DNA of 5,000 bases from an uncultured Eggerthellaceae bacterium (GTDB taxonomy: Bacteria; Actinomycetota; Coriobacteriia; Coriobacteriales; Eggerthellaceae), in assembly GCA_910584145.1 (NCBI GenBank), contig CAJTXX010000073.1:1-5000 (forward strand). The letters run 5' to 3'. The position numbers and the translations under genes are program-made. The notes under the pieces were generated by a model that saw nothing but the letters and a program-made list of their open reading frames with translations, was not told the origin of the DNA and searched no databases. Positions 1-5,000 of this stretch are shown one piece after another (position 1 is the stretch's first letter; each line of letters starts with the position of its first letter).

Positions 1-138
1 CCTCCTGATGGGATTCGCTTTCGGTATCAGAGGGTCATCATGCGGATTCGTTCCCTATTCGCTTCCTGGATACAAAGATCGTCGATGAACAGGCATACCA
101 GGGTGAGCATCACTCTGAGAGGGTGATAACTCAACCCT

Positions 139-165
139 CTATTTCACCACCCTCGGATGGTGAAA
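139..165 (+). promoter_or_regulatory. Candidate operator upstream of the transporter gene (shared motif, copy 1)
   Basis: The element contains CTATTTCAC (139-147), CTCGG (152-156) and GGTGA (159-163). The same three blocks, in the same order, recur upstream of the molybdoenzyme gene at 3301-3322. Within this copy TTTCACCA (142-149) and TGGTGAAA (158-165) form a perfect 8-bp inverted repeat around an 8-nt centre. A -10-like TATACA begins 12 nt downstream at 176, so an activator bound here would sit at about the -35 position, as LuxR-type activators often do. The repeat followed by GGTTTTCTT could instead be an intrinsic terminator of an upstream gene. Recurrence near a second gene favours an operator. 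Confidence 0.4.
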
Positions 166-236
166 ATGGTTTTCTTATACATGAGAATCCGAGCAATGAG
201 CAGCAGGGGAGGCTGTTCATTCGTGTATCCGATAAA

Positions 237-247
237 GAGAGGAAGGA
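237..247 (+). promoter_or_regulatory. Ribosome binding site of the transporter gene
   Basis: The purine run GAGAGGAAGGA ends 2 nt before the ATG at 250, with its GAGG core (239-242) 7 nt from that ATG. It selects the ATG at 250 over the in-frame ATG at 157, which lacks a comparable site and would add 31 residues that do not look like part of the family. Confidence 0.7.
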
Positions 248-249
248 AT

Positions 250-1656
250 ATGGATACAACCAAGTCTATTCCCGTAAGGATCGCTTGGATCGTTGTTGCT
301 GTTGCTATCTTAGTCATCGCCGTTTTGATCCCAACGCCGGAAGGATTGACCGAAGGCGGCAAGATGTCCATCGCGCTCATTGTTGCCGGCATCGTATTGT
401 GGGTGACAGAGCCTATCGACATGGCTATATCGGCTATCTGCCTGATGGTGCTCATGCCTTTTTTCCATGTGTACGATTCGACCCAGCTGATATGGACGAA
501 CTTCATCAGCAGCGTGATCTTCTTCGTGCTGGCATCGTTCGGGTTCGCTGCTGCGTTGATGAAAACGAAGATCCCCATCAAGCTCGTATCGCTTCTCGTG
601 ACGCTTGCGCGAGGGAATTCGAAGGGTATCGTGTTTGTATTTATGGCCGCCACCGCTCTGGTGTCTGCTTTTGTGTCTGACATCCCCTGCACCGTGCTCT
701 TTGCCGGCATTGCTGCGAGCAGCGTGCTGGAGTACCATAAAGTCGAGCCGAAGGACTCGAAATTCGGGCGTGCGCTTATGGTGGGCATCGTCTTCGCATC
801 TCTGATCGGTGGTTGGATGACCCCCGCTGGCAGCTCTATGAACGTGATGGCTATGGGAATGATGGCATCAAGCACTGGTACGGCAATGACGTTCGCCCAG
901 TGGTGTATCGTCGCCATTCCTATCTCGCTGATACTCTTCTTCGTCGCTTATCTGTGGCTCATGGTCGTTTCCAAACCCGAGCCTATCGGCGAAGAGACTG
1001 CCCTTGCGATCGAACAGAAGGCGAAAGAAGTAGGCAAGCTGGAAGCGGTCGACAAAAAGACGCTTGGTATCATGATCGCGCTGATCGTCTGCTGGATCTC
1101 GAGCAACTGGACCGGCTGGGACGCTACGGTTATTGCTGTGCTCGGTCTGGTAGCATTCTTCCTGCCGGGCATCGATGTTCTTTCTTTCAAGGAATTCGCG
1201 AAGGCGGTCAATTGGGGCATCGTGCTACTGATAGGCGCTGTCCAATCCATTGCTGGCGGCATCCAAGCAAGTGGTGCGGGTTCGTGGCTGCTGAACTCCA
1301 CGGTGGCCGGTTTCGCGGCTGCAGGCGCATTCGCCACAGTGGCAGCCATCTCTGTGTTCGTGCCGATCATCCGCTGCTTCCTGCCTATCGGTCCTGCTAT
1401 CAATGCCATTTGCCTTGTCCCTTTGATCGGCATAACGGGGGCTTTAGGCATCAGTCCGGCAGCGATAACCATTATCGTCGGCATGAATGCTTCCAACGCT
1501 TTCGTGCTGGGCATCGACAACAATCCCATAGTCACGTTCAAGTACGGCTATTGGAATATGCGGCAATATCTCATCTGTGGCATCGTGCCGATGATCGCGA
1601 TGATGATCCTTCATATGACGATGGTCACGCCGCTCGTGGCTTTAGCTGGCATGTAA
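250..1656 (+). CDS. DASS/SLC13-type (ArsB/NhaD superfamily) membrane transporter
   Basis: This encodes a 468-residue, very hydrophobic inner-membrane protein with roughly 10-12 membrane segments, a charged cytoplasmic-type loop around residues 241-271, and two repeated halves, as in divalent anion:sodium symporters. Family-like features are TPAGSSMN (191-198), equivalent to the TPIGTPPN loop, NWGIVLLIGA (321-330), SGAGSWL (341-347), and a second-repeat segment around 411-428. The SNT motifs that bind sodium and carboxylate in DASS proteins are not intact: the first site reads SDIPCT (143-148) and the second GPAIN (381-385). The start is the ATG at 250, supported by its ribosome binding site. 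The gene precedes a membrane LuxR regulator and a catechol-type molybdoenzyme, so it probably moves the substrate or product of that pathway; this is inference. Length matches the family. The superfamily call is firm; substrate and coupling ion are unknown. Confidence 0.8.
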   Translation: MDTTKSIPVRIAWIVVAVAILVIAVLIPTPEGLTEGGKMSIALIVAGIVLWVTEPIDMAISAICLMVLMPFFHVYDSTQLIWTNFISSVIFFVLASFGFAAALMKTKIPIKLVSLLVTLARGNSKGIVFVFMAATALVSAFVSDIPCTVLFAGIAASSVLEYHKVEPKDSKFGRALMVGIVFASLIGGWMTPAGSSMNVMAMGMMASSTGTAMTFAQWCIVAIPISLILFFVAYLWLMVVSKPEPIGEETALAIEQKAKEVGKLEAVDKKTLGIMIALIVCWISSNWTGWDATVIAVLGLVAFFLPGIDVLSFKEFAKAVNWGIVLLIGAVQSIAGGIQASGAGSWLLNSTVAGFAAAGAFATVAAISVFVPIIRCFLPIGPAINAICLVPLIGITGALGISPAAITIIVGMNASNAFVLGIDNNPIVTFKYGYWNMRQYLICGIVPMIAMMILHMTMVTPLVALAGM

Positions 1657-1713
1657 TACCGGCTGTGCTGTCGGTTCGCTGTGCATCGGTCGCATAGCTG
1701 CACAGTGAGGGGA

Positions 1714-1752
1714 TCGAAGGTGAGGCAGTGTCATGTCCTGCCTCACCTTCGA
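1714..1752 (+). terminator. Perfect 15-bp hairpin between the transporter and regulator genes
   Basis: TCGAAGGTGAGGCAG (1714-1728) is exactly complementary to CTGCCTCACCTTCGA (1738-1752), with a 9-nt loop. It lies 57 nt after the transporter stop and ends 38 nt before the regulator start. No T-tract follows, so if it terminates it is of the U-less kind proposed for actinobacteria; it may equally be an mRNA processing or stabilising stem, or an operator, since its arms carry GGTGA/TCACC. A weaker 7-bp stem (CTGTGCA 1679-1685 with TGCACAG 1699-1705) precedes it. The structure is certain as sequence; its role is not. Confidence 0.5.
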
Positions 1753-1775
1753 GTATCCTGAGAGAGCAAGCATGC

Positions 1776-1783
1776 GGGAGGGG
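1776..1783 (+). promoter_or_regulatory. Ribosome binding site of the regulator gene
   Basis: GGGAGGGG lies 7 nt before the ATG at 1791. It decides the start: an in-frame GTG at 1728 lies inside the 15-bp hairpin, lacks such a site, and would add 21 residues that do not resemble a membrane-protein N-terminus. Confidence 0.7.
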
Positions 1784-1790
1784 TAATGCT

Positions 1791-3215
1791 ATGTCGGCTC
1801 AAGCAAAGAAGATCGTCGAGAATACCGTTATTCTTGTGCTGTCGTCGATCGGCATGGGATGCTTGCTCTGTGGTCTTTTTTGCGCATTCCTCACTCCGTC
1901 TACGCTTTTCATATCGCCTGCTGGCGATGTTCCGGAGATGATCGTGCGCCTTGCGCTCGTTGTGGGGTTGATGTCGGTCTCCATCTTTTCGGCTGTGTCT
2001 CATGGCTCTGTCTTCGCTTTGTGCAGCTTCTCTTGGTTCAACTGCATTTCGCTGGCGTGCATCCTGCTGTCAGTGCTCGTCTCCTTTATTGCCATGGGCA
2101 CCTTGCTACCCGGCTTCATCTTCATCGTCTCAGCGTTCCTAGCGGGTTGGGGTTACGGATTCTGCTTCGTATCTTGGGCTGATACCTTGCGGCCGTTTTG
2201 GCACTATCAGGTGGGAGTGTACGTTGCGCTGAGCTATTTCGTAGCGTCGATACTCGCCCTGTTCGTGAATCATATGGATCGCCCCTTCGCGCTAGCTGCT
2301 TACGGAGCCGCGGTCTGTGTCGCGGTGGTTCTGCTTCGCATAAGCCGCCAATACATGGAACTTGAAGAGGATATCAGTCCGGCGAACAGAGAACGCTTTC
2401 CGCTATCGCCTTGGCATGAGGTCCTCATCGGTTATTACAGCATGATCTGCGGTGTGTTCCTAGTGCTGTTCTTCCAGATGACACCGACCGTAGAGATGCT
2501 GCAATGGCTGGCGGTATCGGTGGTCGCGGCGGCTTCGGTCTATGCCGTTACCCTCATGGTCCGCAAGAAGTATTTTCCTTCCGGCTTAGCACAGCGGATC
2601 GTCTGTATCCCGCTCCTAGCTGCTTTAGTGATCGTTCCGCTCGTTGACGAGGCGACGCGCTGGGTCGTCTGCCTGGTGATTATTGCTTCGTTCTTCTACC
2701 TCGATATAGCCAACTATTCCTCGCTCATCGCTTTGTCCGACGAACAGAACACATCGCCGTTCTTCATTATCTCGCGTGGGCGCTTGTTCCTCTATGGGGG
2801 CTTGGCTTCAGGAGTGCTGCTCGGATATGCGCTCTTTGCTTTCGGGTTGGCATCTGACGAGAACTCCCTGATTGCCGTTTTCTTTGCATTAGCCCTCGTG
2901 TTGTTGGTCATGGCTTTGATGAAGCCCTTCGAGGTGAATTACGTTTCGGATAGGATGAGATTCGAAGATGCGGAAGAGGACATCGACCGCCTCGATGCCC
3001 ATTGCCTTCTGCTGGCAGAACGCTATGGCCTTACCGCTCGGGAGTTGGATGTGCTGTTGCTTCTGGCCCGCGGGCGCAATGCCAAGTTCATCGAGCAGGA
3101 GCTCTACATCTCGCTCAACACGGCCAAAACGCACATCGGATATATCTATCGGAAGCTGGACATCAACTCGCAGCAGGCGCTACTCGACATGGTCGATGAA
3201 GTTGCCGATCGCTAA
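1791..3215 (+). CDS. Membrane-embedded LuxR-family transcriptional regulator
   Basis: This encodes 474 residues in two parts. Residues 1 to about 380 are strongly hydrophobic with about 12 predicted membrane segments (roughly 13-36, 50-69, 74-96, 100-128, 141-160, 165-184, 210-230, 237-255, 269-286, 289-311, 331-353, 357-377), resembling an MFS-like fold. An acidic linker (about 390-402) leads to a C-terminal LuxR helix-turn-helix at about 411-470, with LTARE (414-418), ARG (426-428), the recognition-helix segment T444-A445-K446-T447-H448, and YRKL (453-456). There is no receiver or ATPase domain. Such 12-segment LuxR proteins are abundant in Eggerthellaceae, often beside catechol dehydroxylase genes whose expression they control; the membrane half is thought to sense the ligand. 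Here it lies between a transporter and such an enzyme, so it is probably the local substrate-responsive activator. The ligand and target sites are inference. Confidence 0.88.
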   Translation: MSAQAKKIVENTVILVLSSIGMGCLLCGLFCAFLTPSTLFISPAGDVPEMIVRLALVVGLMSVSIFSAVSHGSVFALCSFSWFNCISLACILLSVLVSFIAMGTLLPGFIFIVSAFLAGWGYGFCFVSWADTLRPFWHYQVGVYVALSYFVASILALFVNHMDRPFALAAYGAAVCVAVVLLRISRQYMELEEDISPANRERFPLSPWHEVLIGYYSMICGVFLVLFFQMTPTVEMLQWLAVSVVAAASVYAVTLMVRKKYFPSGLAQRIVCIPLLAALVIVPLVDEATRWVVCLVIIASFFYLDIANYSSLIALSDEQNTSPFFIISRGRLFLYGGLASGVLLGYALFAFGLASDENSLIAVFFALALVLLVMALMKPFEVNYVSDRMRFEDAEEDIDRLDAHCLLLAERYGLTARELDVLLLLARGRNAKFIEQELYISLNTAKTHIGYIYRKLDINSQQALLDMVDEVADR

Positions 3216-3252
3216 ATTCACCATGCTCATCGTCGCTCACGCTAGAAGTATG

Positions 3253-3297
3253 AGGATGCGTCTATAAGCTGCTCGAACAGGGCATCCTTCGCTTTTT
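3253..3297 (+). terminator. Possible terminator after the regulator gene
   Basis: AGGATGC (3253-3259) pairs with GCATCCT (3282-3288). Inside the 22-nt loop a small CTG/CAG stem (3269-3271 with 3278-3280) can form, giving a two-part hairpin. A T-run (3293-3297) follows after TCGC. The stem is short and the T-run is offset by a few bases, so termination may be weak. It lies 37 nt past the regulator stop codon, the expected place. Confidence 0.4.
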
Positions 3298-3300
3298 GCG

Positions 3301-3322
3301 CTATTTCACGCTCTCGGGGTGA
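3301..3322 (+). promoter_or_regulatory. Candidate operator upstream of the molybdoenzyme gene (shared motif, copy 2)
   Basis: CTATTTCAC (3301-3309), CTCGG (3313-3317) and GGTGA (3318-3322) repeat the three blocks found at 139-163 before the transporter gene, with spacers of 3 and 0 nt here against 4 and 2 nt there. TCAC (3306-3309) and GTGA (3319-3322) form a short dyad. At the same 12-nt distance downstream where copy 1 has TATACA, this copy has the poor -10 match TGCAAA (3335-3340). The natural candidate ligand is the membrane LuxR regulator encoded between the two copies; this is inference. Confidence 0.4.
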
Positions 3323-3353
3323 TTCTTCGACAGCTGCAAATGGGCATCATCAG

Positions 3354-3378
3354 CTCAGTCGGGATGAACTCCCCTGAG
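3354..3378 (+). other. Stem-loop in the leader of the molybdoenzyme gene
   Basis: CTCAG (3354-3358) and GGGA (3361-3364) pair with TCCC (3370-3373) and CTGAG (3374-3378). This gives a 9-bp stem with a 2-nt bulge (TC) and a 5-nt loop. No T-tract follows. It could be an mRNA structure or a protein-binding site; no role is assigned. Confidence 0.3.
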
Positions 3379-3471
3379 ACGTCTGCCTGTTAGGAAGAGG
3401 ACCTAGACGTTCAATCCTTTTGGCCCGCAGGCCTCACATCCCGCTGCTTCAGGAAACGAAATGGGAAGAGT

Positions 3472-3487
3472 ATGCGCTCAAGCGCAT
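3472..3487 (+). promoter_or_regulatory. 16-bp dyad ATGCGCTCAAGCGCAT just before the ribosome binding site
   Basis: ATGCGCT (3472-3478) and AGCGCAT (3481-3487) are perfect inverted repeats around CA. As RNA this makes a 6-bp stem with a TCAA tetraloop ending 8 nt before the AGGAGG at 3496. It could be an operator or an mRNA structure that tunes ribosome access. If translation begins upstream, it would be coding sequence and the symmetry coincidental. Confidence 0.35.
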
Positions 3488-3495
3488 GCAGAGGA

Positions 3496-3501
3496 AGGAG
3501 G
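3496..3501 (+). promoter_or_regulatory. Ribosome binding site of the molybdoenzyme gene
   Basis: A perfect AGGAGG lies 5 nt before the GTG at 3507. This supports GTG at 3507 over the in-frame ATG at 3486, which has only a GGGAAG about 17 nt upstream. The choice matters because the frame is open for 43 codons upstream of the GTG. Confidence 0.6.
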
Positions 3502-3506
3502 GAAGG

Positions 3507-5000
3507 GTGAAGACGACAGATAAGACGGTGTATCGCGGCATGGGCTTCTGCAGCCACGGTACAGGCTCCAACATCTGCTCGATCGACATCAAGGACGGGA
3601 AGATCGCACGGATACGACCGGCCCACTACGATGAGCATTACACCCCTGATGATCTGAACTATTGGAAGCTCGAAGCGAAGGGACATACATTCGAGCCAGG
3701 TATGAAATCGCTTCCGTCTCCGTTGCACCTTGTGTACAAGAAGCGCACCTATTCCAATAACCGCATCTCCTATCCCCTCAAGCGGGTCGATTGGGACCCC
3801 AATGGGGAGCGTAATCCACAGAATCGCGGCATAAGCGGTTATGAGCGCATCAGTTGGGATGAAGCGACGGAGACCATCGCCAAGGAGATCGTACGCATAC
3901 ATAAGGACTATACGCCCTATGCCATCTTGGCTCAGGGTGAAGGCCATGGCGAGACCAAGGCTGTCCAGGGTACCCATGGCTGTCAGACACGCATGCTTGA
4001 GCATATCGGCGGCTTTACGAATATGGCACGCCAGCCAGACTCTTGGGAGGGGTGGTACTGGGGAGCCAAGCATGTTTGGGGTATGGACCCGGTTGGACAG
4101 AACACCCATCAGAACAATCTGATGCAAGATATCGCACGACATTCCGATGCCCTGCTGTTCTGGGGTGCCGACATCGAGACGACACCTTGGGGTTGGGGCG
4201 GCCAGCAGGCGAGCCGCCTATGCTACTGGTTGTCCGATTGCGGGGTGAAACAAATCTACATATGCCCCGACGTCAACTATGCTTGCGGAGTGCATGCGGA
4301 CAAATGGATTCCGATCTACCCCAACACGGACGCAGCGTTGCAGTTAGCTATCGCGTATGTGTGGATGACCGAAGGTACGGTGGAAACCGAGTATTTGGCA
4401 ACCCACTCGGTCGGTTACGATTGGTTCGAGCACTATGTGCTAGGTAATGAAGATGGTATTCCGAAGACACCGGAGTGGGCGGCAGAGCTTTGTGGCATCC
4501 CCTCTTATCGAATCAAGGCCCTTGCCCGCTATTGGGCGTCTCATGTCGTGTCTATCGCTCATTGCAACGGTGGCGGCATGGTGCGTTCGGTTTTCTGCCA
4601 CGAGCCGGCGCGTCTGGAGGTGTATCTGCTTGCGATGCGGGGTGTCGGCCAACACGGTGTGGCACAGGTGAAGTTCATCGAATGGTCCCTCTTTGGCAAT
4701 CCCGGCTACAACCCCCTCCCGGGGTTCTCGCTGTATCCCAATGTATTCGCTGGCTACAATGCCGGCTTCAATGCTGATATCTCGCCGAGCTTCTTGCCAA
4801 AGACCCTCGTACACAAAGCCATCCTAGGTGACTACACCGAGGACGATCCGCTTACGTGGTATGGCCATACCTACTGCAGCATGCCCCGAGAAGACCAGCT
4901 CATCCAGTACCGCTTCCCTTTGAAGGGTCATGGCGATATCCACATGCTGTGGACCGATTCTCCGTGCTGGGAAACGTGCTGGAATGGTGGCAACGAGTAC
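3507..5000 (+). CDS. Molybdopterin-dependent pyrogallol transhydroxylase / catechol dehydroxylase-like large subunit (3' end outside window)
   Basis: The first 498 codons are present, with no stop before the window end. Family members are about 900-1000 residues, so roughly half is seen. The sequence closely follows the large subunit of Pelobacter acidigallici pyrogallol-phloroglucinol transhydroxylase, as recalled: WKLEAKGHTF (53-62), RISYP (86-90), DPNGERNPQ (97-105), YERISWDEAT (112-121), PDSWEGWYWG (177-186), ADKWIP (264-269), LAIAYVW (280-286) and IKALARYWA (336-344). In that enzyme the serine of Asp-Ser-Trp is the Mo ligand, which would be Ser179 here, with Asp178 and Trp180 kept; His147 probably matches the catalytic His144. 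The N-terminus has only Cys15 and Cys24, not the CxxCxxxC iron-sulfur motif, and no Tat signal, implying a cytoplasmic subunit using a separate iron-sulfur partner. The family includes gut catechol dehydroxylases, so reductive dehydroxylation and hydroxyl transfer are both possible. GTG start chosen by its AGGAGG; ATG at 3486 is the alternative. Family call firm, substrate unknown. Confidence 0.87.
   Translation, partial: MKTTDKTVYRGMGFCSHGTGSNICSIDIKDGKIARIRPAHYDEHYTPDDLNYWKLEAKGHTFEPGMKSLPSPLHLVYKKRTYSNNRISYPLKRVDWDPNGERNPQNRGISGYERISWDEATETIAKEIVRIHKDYTPYAILAQGEGHGETKAVQGTHGCQTRMLEHIGGFTNMARQPDSWEGWYWGAKHVWGMDPVGQNTHQNNLMQDIARHSDALLFWGADIETTPWGWGGQQASRLCYWLSDCGVKQIYICPDVNYACGVHADKWIPIYPNTDAALQLAIAYVWMTEGTVETEYLATHSVGYDWFEHYVLGNEDGIPKTPEWAAELCGIPSYRIKALARYWASHVVSIAHCNGGGMVRSVFCHEPARLEVYLLAMRGVGQHGVAQVKFIEWSLFGNPGYNPLPGFSLYPNVFAGYNAGFNADISPSFLPKTLVHKAILGDYTEDDPLTWYGHTYCSMPREDQLIQYRFPLKGHGDIHMLWTDSPCWETCWNGGNEY

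Larger units (their letters stand above)
1..249 (+). other. Leader/intergenic region upstream of the transporter gene
   Basis: No gene is supported here. Short open tails exist at the left edge (one frame closes at 86-88, another at 124-126), but neither can be tied to a protein family. The region holds several GGTGA/TCAC half-sites (102-106, 122-126, 144-148, 159-163), a short palindrome GTGAGCATCAC at 103-113, two stem-loops between 118 and 165, and a -10-like TATACA at 176-181. An 8-bp direct repeat ATTCGCTT lies at 13-20 and 57-64. The density of half-sites suggests a regulated promoter for the downstream transporter gene; this is inference. Confidence 0.5.
3216..3506 (+). other. Intergenic region upstream of the molybdoenzyme gene
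   Basis: These 291 nt hold no supported separate gene. In order they contain a possible terminator (3253-3297), the second copy of the shared candidate operator (3301-3322), a stem-loop (3354-3378), an 8-bp palindrome AGACGTCT (3377-3384), a 16-bp dyad (3472-3487) and a strong ribosome binding site (3496-3501). The reading frame of the molybdoenzyme is open back to a TGA at 3375-3377, so part of this stretch could be coding if translation starts earlier than position 3507. The length and content suggest that the enzyme gene has its own regulated promoter and is not simply read through from the regulator gene. Confidence 0.6.

Noticed and set aside
2..88. Open tail at the left edge as the C-terminus of an upstream gene
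   Set aside because: Twenty-eight codons open to a stop can arise by chance, a second frame is also open there, and the residues match no family I can name.
157..249. N-terminal extension of the transporter from ATG 157
   Set aside because: It lacks a good ribosome binding site, starts within the stem-loop and motif region, and adds residues not typical of the family.
123..680. 185-residue + strand reading frame overlapping the transporter start
   Set aside because: It runs in another frame through the transporter gene, has a Cys- and Arg-rich composition without domain features, and is best explained as a frame shadow.
144..917. 257-codon reverse-strand open frame opposite the transporter gene
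   Set aside because: It is fully antisense to a well-supported membrane protein gene, has no recognisable domain, and its hydrophobic stretches mirror the coding strand.
1728..1790. N-terminal extension of the regulator from GTG 1728
   Set aside because: The GTG lies in the 15-bp hairpin and has no ribosome binding site, whereas ATG 1791 has GGGAGGGG at good spacing.
3296..3326. Sigma-70-type promoter TTGCGC ... GATTCT before the enzyme gene
   Set aside because: Both hexamers match poorly and the spacing is 19 nt, so it is no better than background.
3411..4142. 243-codon reverse-strand open frame opposite the molybdoenzyme
   Set aside because: It overlaps the conserved transhydroxylase-like N-terminal half, including the Mo-ligand region, and shows no family features of its own.
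1..5000. tRNA or rRNA genes, CRISPR arrays, insertion sequences
   Set aside because: No cloverleaf-like pattern, regularly spaced repeat series, transposase-like frame or terminal inverted repeat was seen on either strand.

Overview
The window reads as part of a catabolic gene cluster from a high-GC anaerobic actinobacterium, most likely in or near the family Eggerthellaceae (Gordonibacter, Eggerthella and relatives). Two features point there: a LuxR-type regulator whose N-terminal half is a multi-pass membrane domain, and a molybdopterin enzyme of the pyrogallol transhydroxylase / catechol dehydroxylase group. Base composition looks only moderately GC-rich by eye, so genus is not assigned.

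Layout, all on the + strand. Positions 1-249 are a leader with no convincing gene but with GGTGA/TCAC half-sites and stem-loops. 250-1656 encodes a 468-residue membrane transporter of the DASS/SLC13 (ArsB/NhaD-like) type with altered substrate-loop motifs. 1657-1790 is an intergenic stretch holding a perfect 15-bp hairpin. 1791-3215 encodes a 474-residue regulator: about 12 membrane segments followed by a LuxR helix-turn-helix. 3216-3506 is intergenic, with a possible terminator, stem-loops and a short dyad. 3507-5000 is the first 498 codons of a large bis-MGD molybdoenzyme, cut by the window end.

Inferred working model: the transporter imports (or exchanges) an aromatic or carboxylate substrate, the membrane LuxR protein senses the same or a related molecule, and it activates the molybdoenzyme, which would remove or transfer a hydroxyl group on a catechol or pyrogallol ring. 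The molybdoenzyme has no export signal and no N-terminal iron-sulfur motif, so it should be cytoplasmic and should need a separate iron-sulfur partner, expected beyond position 5000. The regions upstream of the transporter and of the enzyme share a split motif (CTATTTCAC, CTCGG, GGTGA in the same order and nearly the same spacing). This is the best candidate for a common operator and the main undescribed feature here. The substrate cannot be read from the sequence.
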